Below are positions 8,490 through 16,941 of a stretch of DNA of 64,000 nt, piece by piece. A program made the position numbers and the translations under genes. The stretch spans positions 1,240,001 through 1,304,000 of the forward strand of contig NZ_JAFIBM010000001.1 in the NCBI RefSeq assembly GCF_017833035.1. The letters are read 5' to 3'. Position 1 is the first letter of the stretch. Each line of letters starts with the position of its first letter. Source of the stretch: Frigoribacterium sp. PvP032 (lineage in GTDB: Bacteria; Actinomycetota; Actinomycetes; Actinomycetales; Microbacteriaceae). The notes beneath the pieces are model-generated. The model was given only the letters and a program-made list of their open reading frames with translations. It was not told the DNA's origin and made no database searches.

Positions 8490-9872
8490 ATGACGACCGC
8501 CCGCGAGAGCACCCTGCCCTCGGGCGGCGTGCTCTCGCCGGCGTACCGCCTCGCCACGCTCGGCATGGTGGCGCTGATCGGCATCGCGGCGTTCGAGTCG
8601 CTGGCGATCACCACGGTGATGCCGATCATCGCCCGTGAGCTCGACGGCGAGGCGCTGTACTCGGTCGCCTTCGCCGCTCCGCTCGCCTCAGGCGTCGTGG
8701 GGATGGTGCTGGCCGGCAACTGGGCCGACCGCAGGGGGCCCCGGGTGGTGGTGACCGCCTCCATGGTGCTCTTCGCGATCGGCCTCGGCATCGTCGGCAC
8801 CGCTCCCGACATGGTCGTGCTGCTGCTCGGGCGCCTCGTGCAGGGGCTCGGCAGCGGCGCCGTCATCGTCGGCCTGTACGTGATGGTCTCGAAGCTGTAC
8901 CCGCCGGTGCTGCACCCGTCGATCTTCGCCGGCTTCGCGGCGGCCTGGGTCGTGCCGGGCCTCGTCGGTCCCGTGGTGGCCGGCACCGTCGCCGAGCTGG
9001 CCAGCTGGCACTGGGTGTTCCTCGGCGCCCTCGTGATCGCGGTGCCCGCCTTCGCGATGATCCTGCCGAGCCTGCGGCGGATCCCTCCCACGCTGCCGGG
9101 CGTCGACGGCGCTCGCGTGCCGTGGAGCATCGGGCGCATCGCGTGGTCGGTGGCCGCGGCTCTCGCCGTGATGGCCCTGAACCTGCTGTCCGAGCTGCCG
9201 CTCGCGGCCGCCGCGGCCGTCCTCGTGGCAGCCGTGGTGGTGCTCGTCGTGGCACTCCGACCCCTGCTGCCCCGAGGCGCCCTCGTCGCGGCCGCCGGCG
9301 TTCCCGCCCTGGTCCTGCTCCGCGGCCTGGTGGGCGCCGCCTTCCTCGGCAGCGACGTGTACCTGCCCTACATGCTCTCGGCGCAGTACGGCTTCGCGCC
9401 CGCCGCCTCCGGGATCACCCTGACTCTCGGCGCAGTGGCCTGGGCCGCGGCGAGCTGGGCGCAGGGCCGCCTCGGCGACCGGGTCGCCCAGCGCACCGGC
9501 ATCCGTGTCGGCATCGTGCTGGTGCTCGTCGGCGTCGTCGCGGCAGGAGCATCGGCGCTGGGGCACCTCCACCCGGCCGTCGTCATCACCGGCTGGGCGC
9601 TCGCCGGGGCCGGCATGGGGTTCATGTACCCGCGTTTCTCGGTGCTCGTGCTGCGCTGGTCGCGTGACGACGAGAAGGGCTTCAACAGCTCGGCCCTGAC
9701 GATCGCCGACTCGTCGGGCTCGGCGATCGCCCTCGCCGTGACCGGTGCCGCCTTCCTCCAGCTCGGCGGCGCCGACGAGCCGCGGGCCTTCGTCGCCTGC
9801 TTCGCGGTGGCGGCGGTCGTCGCCCTCACGGCACTGCTGGTCAGCGGTCGCGGCGCTCCGCGCGGTCGCTGA
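8490..9872 (+). CDS. MFS transporter (drug/H+ antiporter-like)
   Basis: A 460-residue integral membrane protein with about twelve to fourteen hydrophobic helices. The cytoplasmic loop after TM2 carries the MFS motif A (GNWADRRGPR), and a second gated loop has GRLGDRVAQRTG. The sequence starts with a short hydrophilic tail and enters TM1 at about residue 25. Overall composition resembles drug efflux antiporters, but no substrate can be assigned. The ATG follows a TAGGGT box by six bases. It is followed by the LacI gene in the same direction, which has its own promoter. Confidence 0.85.
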   Translation: MTTARESTLPSGGVLSPAYRLATLGMVALIGIAAFESLAITTVMPIIARELDGEALYSVAFAAPLASGVVGMVLAGNWADRRGPRVVVTASMVLFAIGLGIVGTAPDMVVLLLGRLVQGLGSGAVIVGLYVMVSKLYPPVLHPSIFAGFAAAWVVPGLVGPVVAGTVAELASWHWVFLGALVIAVPAFAMILPSLRRIPPTLPGVDGARVPWSIGRIAWSVAAALAVMALNLLSELPLAAAAAVLVAAVVVLVVALRPLLPRGALVAAAGVPALVLLRGLVGAAFLGSDVYLPYMLSAQYGFAPAASGITLTLGAVAWAAASWAQGRLGDRVAQRTGIRVGIVLVLVGVVAAGASALGHLHPAVVITGWALAGAGMGFMYPRFSVLVLRWSRDDEKGFNSSALTIADSSGSAIALAVTGAAFLQLGGADEPRAFVACFAVAAVVALTALLVSGRGAPRGR

Positions 9873-9917
9873 GCGCACCTCCTCGGCCCCCGGTCGGGTG
9901 ACGGCCGTCGGAGTCTG

Positions 9918-9955
9918 CATAATGGTCTGCAGCGCGCGATGTGTACGGTCACATC
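9918..9955 (+). promoter_or_regulatory. Promoter and operator of the LacI-type regulator gene
   Basis: An extended -10 (TG-CATAAT, hexamer 9918-9923) is followed by the perfect inverted repeat GATGTG-N6-CACATC at 9938-9955, which would lie over the first transcribed bases. The same motif precedes the sugar ABC genes at 11062-11079, so this is probably the regulator's own binding site (autorepression). Confidence 0.75.
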
Positions 9956-9976
9956 GCCGATCAGCGATGGAGCGAC

Positions 9977-10996
9977 GTGAAGCACGAGGTCGAGAAGGTG
10001 CGCGCTCCGAACATCCGCGACGTCGCGGCCCTCGCCGGCGTCTCGTACCAGACGGTGTCGCGGGTGCTCAACGACAGCCCCAGCATCCGCCCCGCGACGA
10101 GGCAGCGCGTGCTCGACGTCATCGACCAGATCGGCTACCGACCCAACCAGGCGGCGCGGGCTCTGTCGACGAGCCGGTCGAAGGCGATCGGCGTCCTCAC
10201 CCTGCAGAACGTCCACTTCGGCCCGCAGACCATGGTGAACGCGATCGAGGTGGAGGCGAGGGCCGCCGGTTACCGGCTCAGCATCGCCAGCACCTCACGC
10301 GCCGAGGACGACGTGCGGGCGAGCATCGACCTGCTGAGCAACCAGGCGGTGGAGGCGATCATCGTCATCGCCCCCCAGCGCAAGTTCTTCGCCGTGCTCG
10401 ACGAGCTCGAGCTGCGGGTGCCGATCGTCGCGCTCGACTCGTCGCCGCGAACGAACGCGCACAGCCTGGCAGTCGACCAGCACGCCGGGGCTCGCCTGGC
10501 GACGCGGCACCTGATCGACCTCGGCCACAAGCACATCGTCCACGTCGCCGGCCCGCAGGACTGGATCGAGGCCGACGAGCGGATGCAGGGGTTCCTCTTC
10601 GAGATGGGCGAGGCCGACCTGTCGGTGGAGCCGCCGATCCTCGGCGACCTGACGGCCGACTTCGGCTACCTCGCCGGCCGCGAGCTGCTGCGGCGCCGTG
10701 ACTTCACCGCCGTCTTCTCGGCGAACGACCTCATGGCGGTCGGCCTGCTGCACGCGTTCCGCGAGGCCGGCGTCGACGTGCCCCGCGAGGTCAGCGTGGT
10801 CGGGTTCGACGACTCGCCGACCGCGCCGCACCTCTGGCCGCCGCTGACGACCGTGCGCCAGGACTTCGAGCTGATCGGCCGCCGTGCCGTCGAGCTCGTC
10901 GTCGCCGAGCTGGACGGCAAGGCGGTCGAGGGGCGCACCCTGATCGCGCCGGAGCTCGTCGTCCGGGGCTCGACCGATCGTCCCTGGTTCCTCTAG
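9977..10996 (+). CDS. LacI-family transcriptional regulator
   Basis: A 339-residue repressor-type protein. The DNA-binding HTH and hinge helix are at residues 12-65 (NIRDVAALAGVSYQTVSRVL, then RPNQAARALSTSRS), and the rest is a periplasmic-binding-protein-like sugar-sensing domain ending in the usual PPLTTVRQD and ARSxxL-like region. GTG 9977 is preferred over the ATG at 9941 because GGAG stands just before it and the ATG lies inside the operator. It directly precedes the monosaccharide ABC operon, and both promoters carry the same inverted repeat, so it most likely controls itself and that importer. The inducer is probably a pentose or hexose, not identifiable here. Confidence 0.92.
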   Translation: MKHEVEKVRAPNIRDVAALAGVSYQTVSRVLNDSPSIRPATRQRVLDVIDQIGYRPNQAARALSTSRSKAIGVLTLQNVHFGPQTMVNAIEVEARAAGYRLSIASTSRAEDDVRASIDLLSNQAVEAIIVIAPQRKFFAVLDELELRVPIVALDSSPRTNAHSLAVDQHAGARLATRHLIDLGHKHIVHVAGPQDWIEADERMQGFLFEMGEADLSVEPPILGDLTADFGYLAGRELLRRRDFTAVFSANDLMAVGLLHAFREAGVDVPREVSVVGFDDSPTAPHLWPPLTTVRQDFELIGRRAVELVVAELDGKAVEGRTLIAPELVVRGSTDRPWFL

Positions 10997-11020
10997 CCGA
11001 CACGCGGCGGATCGGGGCAT

Positions 11021-11079
11021 TTGACAGGGACCCCCGCCGGGATTAGCTTTGCTCCAGTCGCGGTGTGAACGGTCACATC
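11021..11079 (+). promoter_or_regulatory. Promoter and LacI operator of the sugar ABC operon
   Basis: TTGACA (11021-11026), a 17-base spacer and TAGCTT (11044-11049) make the clearest sigma-70-type promoter in the window. Downstream, GGTGTG-N6-CACATC (11062-11079) matches the inverted repeat in front of the lacI-type gene, including the central ACGGT. This arrangement places the repressor over the start of transcription. The leader to the first gene is about 175 bases. Confidence 0.8.
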
Positions 11080-11232
11080 CCGCGTCCCAGGAGCCCCTCG
11101 AGGGGCCGGGGCCGGGGCGACTACAGAAGACGATGGTTCCCGCCGGCCCTGGCCGACGGTGACGACGACGAAGTCGATACATGGAGGTCAGCGTGCGCGC
11201 AGCACAGATCACGATGAGCGGGAACCGCGGGG

Positions 11233-12792
11233 GTGCCGCCCGTGGGCGTTGACTCACCCGTCATCCTCGAGATGCGCTCCATCACCAAGGAGTTCCCCGG
11301 CGTCAAGGCGCTCGACGACGTGTCCATGCAGGTGCGCGCGGGCGAGGTGCACGCCATCTGCGGCGAGAACGGCGCCGGCAAATCGACGCTCATGAAGGTG
11401 CTCTCGGGGGTCTACCCCTTCGGCACCTACGCCGGCGACATCGTCTACCAGGGCGAGGTCCAGAAGTTCCGCGACATCAAGTCGAGCGAGTCCGCCGGGA
11501 TCGTCATCATCCACCAGGAACTCGCGCTCATCCCCGAGCTGTCGATCACCGAGAACATCTTCCTCGGCAACGAGCCCACGCGCTTCGGCGCCATCGACTG
11601 GCAGTCGGCCAAGACCCGCGCCGTCGACCTGCTCGCGCGGGTCGGGCTCAAGGACGACCCCGACACGGCCATCAAGAACCTCGGCGTCGGCAAGCAGCAG
11701 CTCGTCGAGATCGCCAAGGCGCTCAACAAGAACGTGAAGCTGCTCATCCTCGACGAGCCCACCGCGGCTCTGAACGAGGCCGACTCGCAGCACCTGCTCG
11801 ACCTCATCCGGGGCCTCAAGGGCCGCGGCATCTCGTCGATCATGATCAGCCACAAGCTCAACGAGATCGAGGCGATCGCCGACTCGATCACCATCATCCG
11901 CGACGGCAGGACGATCGAGACGCTCGACGTCCAGGCCGACGGCGTCAACGAGGATCGCATCATCCGCGGCATGGTCGGTCGCAACCTGGCCAGCCGGTTC
12001 CCCGACCGGACCCCGTCGATCGGCGAGGTCTTCTTCGAGGTCAAGGACTGGTGGGTCCGCCACCCGCAGACCGCCGAGCGCTTCGTCTGCAAGGGCTCGT
12101 CGATCACCGTCCGCAAGGGCGAGATCGTCGGCCTCGCGGGCCTCATGGGCGCCGGCCGCACCGAGCTCGCCATGAGCATCTTCGGTCGCTCGTACGGGCA
12201 GTTCGTCTCGGGCGAGATCGTCAAGGACGGCCAGCGGATCGAGATCAAGAACGTCCGTGACGCGATCGACAACGGCCTCGCCTACGTCTCCGAGGACAGG
12301 AAGGTCCTCGGCCTGAACCTCCTCGACGACATCAAGCGCTCGACCGTCGCGGCCAAGCTCTCGAAGATCTCCCGCGCCTCCGTCGTCAACACGTACGAAG
12401 AGCACTCGATCGCCGAGGAGTACCGCAAGAGCCTCCGGGTCAAGACGCCCACCGTCGACGAGGGCGTCGCCAAGCTCTCCGGCGGCAACCAGCAGAAGGT
12501 CGTGCTGGCGAAGTGGATGTTCACCGACCCCGACCTGCTCATCCTCGACGAGCCGACCCGCGGCATCGACGTGGGCGCGAAGTTCGAGATCTACAACATC
12601 ATCAACCAGCTCGCAGCCCAGGGGAAAGGCGTGATCGTGATCTCGTCCGAGCTCCCCGAGCTGCTGGGGCTCTCCGACCGGATCTACACGATCTTCGAGG
12701 GCACCGTCACCAACGAGATCGACGCGGCGGACGCCGACGCCGAGACGCTCATGCGCACCATGACGTCGAAGAAGAAGGAGCAGGCCGCATGA
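11233..12792 (+). CDS. mmsA: Monosaccharide ABC importer, ATP-binding protein (GguA/MmsA type)
   Basis: A 519-residue protein with two fused ABC ATPase domains. The first has a full Walker A (GENGAGKS, 44-51) and the Walker B stretch ILDEPTAAL. The second has the degenerate P-loop GLMGAGRTE near residue 306 and the ABC signature LSGGNQQK, followed by [12 protein letters not shown]. This asymmetry is the rule in RbsA/XylG/GguA proteins of the CUT2 family. Close wording to GguA suggests multiple monosaccharides (for example galactose, arabinose or xylose). GTG 11233 is used; a second GTG nine bases on is equally possible, and neither has a strong ribosome site. The stop overlaps the permease start as ATGA. 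Confidence 0.92.
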   Translation: MPPVGVDSPVILEMRSITKEFPGVKALDDVSMQVRAGEVHAICGENGAGKSTLMKVLSGVYPFGTYAGDIVYQGEVQKFRDIKSSESAGIVIIHQELALIPELSITENIFLGNEPTRFGAIDWQSAKTRAVDLLARVGLKDDPDTAIKNLGVGKQQLVEIAKALNKNVKLLILDEPTAALNEADSQHLLDLIRGLKGRGISSIMISHKLNEIEAIADSITIIRDGRTIETLDVQADGVNEDRIIRGMVGRNLASRFPDRTPSIGEVFFEVKDWWVRHPQTAERFVCKGSSITVRKGEIVGLAGLMGAGRTELAMSIFGRSYGQFVSGEIVKDGQRIEIKNVRDAIDNGLAYVSEDRKVLGLNLLDDIKRSTVAAKLSKISRASVVNTYEEHSIAEEYRKSLRVKTPTVDEGVAKLSGGNQQKVVLAKWMFTDPDLLILDEPTRGIDVGAKFEIYNIINQLAAQGKGVIVISSELPELLGLSDRIYTIFEGTVTNEIDAADADAETLMRTMTSKKKEQAA

Positions 12793-14171
12793 GCGGAATC
12801 AAGGACCTGAAGAAGGTCTTCGGCGGCAACACGTCGAACGCCCGGCAGTTCGGCATGATCGCGACCCTCGTCGTGGCCATCGTCATCTTCCAGTTCCTCA
12901 CCGGCGGGCTCACGCTCGAGCCGACGAACCTGATCGCCCTGGTCAGCCAGTACTCGTACATCCTGATCCTCGCGATCGGCATGGTCATGGTCATCGTCGC
13001 CGGGCACATCGACCTGTCGGTCGGCTCCGTCGCCGCCTTCGTCGGCATCATGGTGGCCACCTCGATGACGACCTGGAACTTCCCGTGGCCCGTCGCGATC
13101 GTCTTCGGCCTCGTCGTCGGCGCGGCGATCGGGGCCTGGCAGGGCTTCTGGGTCGCCTACGTCGGCGTCCCCGCGTTCATCGTGACCCTGGCCGGCATGC
13201 TGCTGTTCCGCGGCGCCAACCAGTTCGTCGGCAACGCGACGACGCTGCCCGTCCCCGAGGCCTACACGGTCATCGGCGCCGGCTACCTGCCGGAGTTCGG
13301 GCCGAACACCGGCTACAACAACGCGACCCTGCTGCTCGGCCTCCTGCTCGCCGCGGTCGTCGTCTGGCGTGAGTTCCGCCTCCGTCGGGTGCAGCGCACC
13401 ATGGGCTCCGAGATGGCTCCGCTCTGGGTCAGCTTCGTCAAGATCGCCGTGCTCGTCGCGATCATCCTCTACGCGGCCACGCTGTTCGGCGGCGGCCGGG
13501 TCGGCACCTCGTTCCCCGTGTCGGGCATCATCCTCGGCGTGCTCGTGCTGGTCTACGGCTTCGTCACGCAGAACACGATCTTCGGCCGGCACATCTACGC
13601 GGTCGGCGGCAACTCGCACGCTGCCGAGCTGTCGGGCGTCAACGCGAAGCGCATCAACTTCTTCGTGATGATGAACATGTCCGTGCTCGCCGCCCTGGCC
13701 GGCATGATCTACGTCGCCCGCGCCGGTGCCTCCGGGCCCCAGGACGGCCTCAACTGGGAGCTCGACGCGATCGCGTCCGTCTTCATCGGCGGTGCAGCCG
13801 TCGCCGGCGGCATCGGCACCGTCACCGGCTCCATCGTCGGTGGCTTCGTCATCGCGGTCCTCAACAACGGCCTCCAGCTCATGGGCGTCGGCTCCGACAA
13901 GGTGCAGATGATCAAGGGCCTCGTCCTGCTGATCGCCGTCGCCGTCGACGTCTACAACAAGAGCCAGGGCCGTCCGTCGATCACCGGGTTCCTGACTCGC
14001 GGACTCCGCCGCGACAAGGACGGCATCGCCGCCCCCGCCGCCTCGGTCGAGACCACGACCGCCGGTCGCCAGTCCGGCGTCGGCACCACGACCGACGCCC
14101 CTGCCGGCGCCGTGCACCCGAACGGCGACCTGACCGACGCGCAGCGCCCGTCGTCGACGACGCCCAACTAG
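12789..14171 (+). CDS. mmsB: Monosaccharide ABC importer, permease (GguB/MmsB type)
   Basis: A 460-residue membrane permease of the CUT2 (ribose/xylose type) family. There are about ten hydrophobic helices. Family motifs include [15 protein letters not shown] near residue 75 and the cytoplasmic region [13 protein letters not shown] near 280, followed by [18 protein letters not shown]. The last about 60 residues are a Thr/Ala-rich cytoplasmic tail. The ATG overlaps the ATPase gene's stop by four bases (ATGA), so the two are coupled. The binding-protein gene follows after 101 bases. Confidence 0.93.
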   Translation: MSGIKDLKKVFGGNTSNARQFGMIATLVVAIVIFQFLTGGLTLEPTNLIALVSQYSYILILAIGMVMVIVAGHIDLSVGSVAAFVGIMVATSMTTWNFPWPVAIVFGLVVGAAIGAWQGFWVAYVGVPAFIVTLAGMLLFRGANQFVGNATTLPVPEAYTVIGAGYLPEFGPNTGYNNATLLLGLLLAAVVVWREFRLRRVQRTMGSEMAPLWVSFVKIAVLVAIILYAATLFGGGRVGTSFPVSGIILGVLVLVYGFVTQNTIFGRHIYAVGGNSHAAELSGVNAKRINFFVMMNMSVLAALAGMIYVARAGASGPQDGLNWELDAIASVFIGGAAVAGGIGTVTGSIVGGFVIAVLNNGLQLMGVGSDKVQMIKGLVLLIAVAVDVYNKSQGRPSITGFLTRGLRRDKDGIAAPAASVETTTAGRQSGVGTTTDAPAGAVHPNGDLTDAQRPSSTTPN

Positions 14172-14272
14172 ACCAGCACCCTCGCGGGCCCGTCCACCGA
14201 CGGCCGGGCACGCATTCCCCGGGAGCACCAGCTCCCACACCTGCAACCCCCCTACAAGAAAGTAGACACAGC

Positions 14273-15370
14273 ATGCGCAAAATCGCGCTGGCGACCATGG
14301 CGGTCGCCGCAGCAACGACGCTGATCCTGAGCGGCTGCTCGAACTCGGCTCGCACCGACGCCGGCTCGGGCGACGCGGCCTCCGGCTTCGAGCAGGGCTC
14401 GACCATCGGCGTGGCGCTGCCCGCCAAGACCTCGGAGAACTGGGTCCTCGCGGGCGACCTGTTCACGGAGGGCATCACCGAGGCGGGCTTCGAGCCCGAC
14501 GTGCAGTACGCGGCCGCCTCCGGGACCGTCGCGAACCAGCAGGAGCAGATCCAGTCCATGGTCACCAAGGGCGCGAAGGTGATCATCATCGGCGCGGCCG
14601 ACGGTGCCCAGCTCGGCACCCAGGTGAAGGCGGCCCACGACGCGGGCGCCGTCGTCATCGCCTACGACCGTCTCATCCTCAACACCGAGGACGTCGACTA
14701 CTACGTGGCCTATGACAACTTCAACGTCGGCGAGCTCCAGGGCCAGGCCCTGCTCGACGGCATGAAGGCCAAGAAGGCGGAGGGCCCGTACAACATCGAG
14801 CTCTTCTCCGGCTCGTCCGACGACGCCAACTCGGCTGTCTTCTTCGACGGCGCGATGAGCGTCCTCCAGCCCGCGATCGACGACGGCACCGTCGTCGTCG
14901 CCTCGGGCCAGACCGACATCAAGCAGACCGCGACCGACGGCTGGAAGGCCGAGAACGCCCAGCGCCGCATGGACTCGCTGCTGACCAGCACCTACGGCAC
15001 CGCCGAGCTGGACGGCGTCCTGAGCCCCAACGACACGCTGGCCCGCGCCATCATCACGTCGGTGCAGGGTGCAGGCAAGGACGTCCCGGTCGTCACCGGT
15101 CAGGACTCCGAGGTCGAGTCGGTCAAGTCGATCATGGAGGGCGTGCAGTACTCCACCATCAACAAGGACACCCGTGCGCTCGTCGCGCAGGCCATCGACA
15201 TGGTGACCTCGCTGTCCGAGGGCGACAAGGCCGAGACGAACGACGACGAGTCGTACGACAACGGCTCGAAGATCGTCCCGGCCTACCTCCTGCCCCCGCA
15301 GATCGTCACCAAGGAGAACGCCGCTGAGGCGTACGCCAACGACCCCACCCTGGGCCCGCTGACGAAGTAG
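14273..15370 (+). CDS. chvE: Sugar-binding lipoprotein of the monosaccharide ABC importer (ChvE-like)
   Basis: A 365-residue extracytoplasmic solute-binding protein. The signal peptide runs from residue 1 to 21 with the lipobox LSGC, so C22 is lipidated and anchors the protein. The mature part has the type I periplasmic-binding fold of the CUT2 family (KTSENWVLAGD, then AYDRLILNTEDVDYYVAYDN), closely matching ChvE/multiple sugar-binding proteins. It is the third gene of the operon; a 101-base gap before it and a long hairpin after it (15399-15435) would allow it to be made in excess of the membrane components. Confidence 0.93.
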   Translation: MRKIALATMAVAAATTLILSGCSNSARTDAGSGDAASGFEQGSTIGVALPAKTSENWVLAGDLFTEGITEAGFEPDVQYAAASGTVANQQEQIQSMVTKGAKVIIIGAADGAQLGTQVKAAHDAGAVVIAYDRLILNTEDVDYYVAYDNFNVGELQGQALLDGMKAKKAEGPYNIELFSGSSDDANSAVFFDGAMSVLQPAIDDGTVVVASGQTDIKQTATDGWKAENAQRRMDSLLTSTYGTAELDGVLSPNDTLARAIITSVQGAGKDVPVVTGQDSEVESVKSIMEGVQYSTINKDTRALVAQAIDMVTSLSEGDKAETNDDESYDNGSKIVPAYLLPPQIVTKENAAEAYANDPTLGPLTK

Positions 15371-15398
15371 CACCACCCCGCACCACCTGCACCACCAC

Positions 15399-15435
15399 GA
15401 GAGCCGATCGCCCTGCACCGGGGCGGTCGGCTCTC
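15399..15435 (+). terminator. Terminator hairpin of the sugar ABC operon
   Basis: A 15-bp stem (one G-U pair) with a 7-base loop begins with GAGAGCCGA and ends with TCGGCTCTC. There is no U-tract, which is common for actinobacterial terminators. Confidence 0.75.
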
Positions 15436-15450
15436 GCCGTTCCCGACCAG

Positions 15451-15456
15451 TACGGT
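15451..15456 (+). promoter_or_regulatory. Candidate leaderless -10 box (TACGGT)
   Basis: TACGGT ends six bases before the GTG of the MOSC gene, with no ribosome binding site between them. Confidence 0.45.
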
Positions 15457-15462
15457 GGTGCC

Positions 15463-16026
15463 GTGACGGCAGGCGACCAGGAGGCGGCGGCCGCGACCGC
15501 GCTCCCGGTCACGATCGAGCTGCTGCTCGCGTCGCCCCGCTCCCGCTACGTCGGTCGCCCCGCCGACGGCCCCGAGCCGCCTCCGGCCGCGTCCGAGCTG
15601 CACGAGAGCGTCGAGCTCCGCGCGGGACTCGGGATAATGGGCGACCGCTACTTCGCGAAGCCCGCGCACCGCGGCGCGTCGGTGACGCTGTTCGCGGCGG
15701 AGTCCCTCGAGACTGTCGCGCGCCTCCTCGGCCTCGACGGGTCGCTCGACGCCGTCGCGGCCCGTCGCAACGTCGTCACGCGCGGGCTCGACGTCGACGC
15801 GCTGCGCGGACGCACGATCAGCATCGACAGCGGCGACGGCCCGGTCCTGTTCCGCGTGAACCGGCCGGCGAACCCGTGCGCATGGATGGACCAGGTGCTC
15901 GCGCCCGGCGCGTTCCGGGCGATGAGGGGGCTCGGCGGGATGCGCTGCGAGCCGCTGACCGACGGCGTGCTGCGGCTGGGGCCCGCGCTGGTCGAGCTCG
16001 ACCCGCTCGAGCCGAGCGGGGCCTAG
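15463..16026 (+). CDS. MOSC-domain protein
   Basis: A 187-residue soluble protein matching the MOSC (molybdenum cofactor sulfurase C-terminal) fold. It has the opening ESVELRAGLGIMGDRY, then RRNVVTRGLDVDALRGR, and the region with the family's conserved cysteine NPCAWMDQVLAPG; a second Cys follows at GGMRCEP. MOSC proteins bind sulfur or the Moco-linked persulfide and act in sulfur transfer or in reductase systems. No partner gene for molybdenum metabolism is adjacent. The GTG start stands six bases after a TACGGT box, indicating a leaderless message. Its 3' end runs into a 13-bp tandem repeat. Confidence 0.85.
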   Translation: MTAGDQEAAAATALPVTIELLLASPRSRYVGRPADGPEPPPAASELHESVELRAGLGIMGDRYFAKPAHRGASVTLFAAESLETVARLLGLDGSLDAVAARRNVVTRGLDVDALRGRTISIDSGDGPVLFRVNRPANPCAWMDQVLAPGAFRAMRGLGGMRCEPLTDGVLRLGPALVELDPLEPSGA

Positions 16027-16060
16027 GAGCGGCGCCTAGGGGCGAGGCCTAGGGGCGAGA
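16022..16060. repeat. 13-bp tandem repeat (three units) at the end of the MOSC gene
   Basis: Three consecutive 13-bp units all begin with CCTAGG (16022, 16035, 16048). The first contains the MOSC stop codon TAG. The repeat fills the gap to the convergent TetR gene. Confidence 0.8.
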
Positions 16061-16071
16061 GGAGGCGGAGC

Positions 16072-16641
16072 TCACTGCCACCAGGTCGGCATCATCGCCG
16101 TCATGGTGTCGAGCAGCGCCTTGCGGCTGGTGCGCTTGCCGCGGAGCCACGCCTCGATGGCCCCGACGAGCGCGTGCGCGAACCAGCCGGCGGCGATGTG
16201 GACCGACAGCCCCTCGGGCAGCGAGCCCTCTGGCAGGCGCTCGATGTGCTGCAGGGAGGAGGTCTCGAAGTGGCTGGCGAGTGCCTTGTGGATGGACGCG
16301 TCGAGCGCGTCCGGCAGCGCGAGCCTGTACATCTCGCGGTACCGGACGACGTGGTCGACCACGCGCTCGACGCCGCGCCGGGTGATCTCGGCGCCGTCGG
16401 CCTCGGTCGAGGCGGCACGGGCCGCCTGGTCGTCGAGCCGGATCTGGTCGAGCTCCGGCGTGATGACGTCGGTCAGCAGGCCGCCCGGCGACGTCGCGTG
16501 GCTGTAGAAGGTCGCCCGGTTGATGCCGGCGGCCCGGGTGACGTCGGCCACCGTGATGGTCGACACGGGCTGCTTCGACGCGAGCTCGACGATGGCGCCG
16601 TGCAGCGCCTTGGTCGTCTGGACGATGCGGGCGTCGACCAT
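16072..16641 (-). CDS. TetR-family transcriptional regulator
   Basis: A 189-residue regulator. The N-terminal HTH is at about 26-45 (VSTITVADVTRAAGINRATFY), followed by a helical ligand-binding domain without recognisable specificity. The ATG is preceded by AGGAGG at a normal distance. The gene is divergent from the Bcr/CflA-type MFS gene across a 300-base gap, the common arrangement of a repressor and the efflux pump it controls, so it probably regulates that transporter and itself. Confidence 0.9.
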   Translation of the reverse strand: MVDARIVQTTKALHGAIVELASKQPVSTITVADVTRAAGINRATFYSHATSPGGLLTDVITPELDQIRLDDQAARAASTEADGAEITRRGVERVVDHVVRYREMYRLALPDALDASIHKALASHFETSSLQHIERLPEGSLPEGLSVHIAAGWFAHALVGAIEAWLRGKRTSRKALLDTMTAMMPTWWQ

Positions 16642-16941
16642 GGAGGCCTCCTGGATGTCGTGCCGGAGCCGCGGCGGGGGCCCCGGCTGAGCCGAGCCTA
16701 GTGGTGCTCGACAGGCGTCGGTCTCGGCGACGCGGTGTCGTCCAGGGAGACGTCCGGCGCGGGCACCCGGCCTGTCGGCCGGGCCGGCCGGGCGCTACCA
16801 TCGACGACGACCGCACCTGTCGACCACGCCTGTCGTCCTGGAGTCGTGTCGCCCCTCCCACCCACCACCTCGCCCCGGCTGCACGACGACGGATCGAACC
16901 GATTCGAGCGCAGCGGGGCCTCCCCTCGTGAGGACCCTCCC
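16642..16941. other. Divergent intergenic region with a candidate operator
   Basis: There is no gene here. TACCAT at 16796-16801 could be a -10 for the MFS gene. The perfect inverted repeat TCGAA-N4-TTCGA at 16894-16907 is a possible TetR-type operator in the MFS leader. It resembles a LexA box but lacks the GTTC half, so I do not call it one. Confidence 0.4.

Noticed and set aside
9941-9976. ATG 9941 as start of the LacI-type regulator
   Set aside because: It lies inside the operator and too close to the -10; GTG 9977 has GGAG upstream and gives a standard N-terminus.
16894-16907. LexA box in front of the Bcr/CflA-type pump
   Set aside because: TCGAA-N4-TTCGA lacks the GTTC half of the box and the spacing is two bases short compared with the clear site at 40723.
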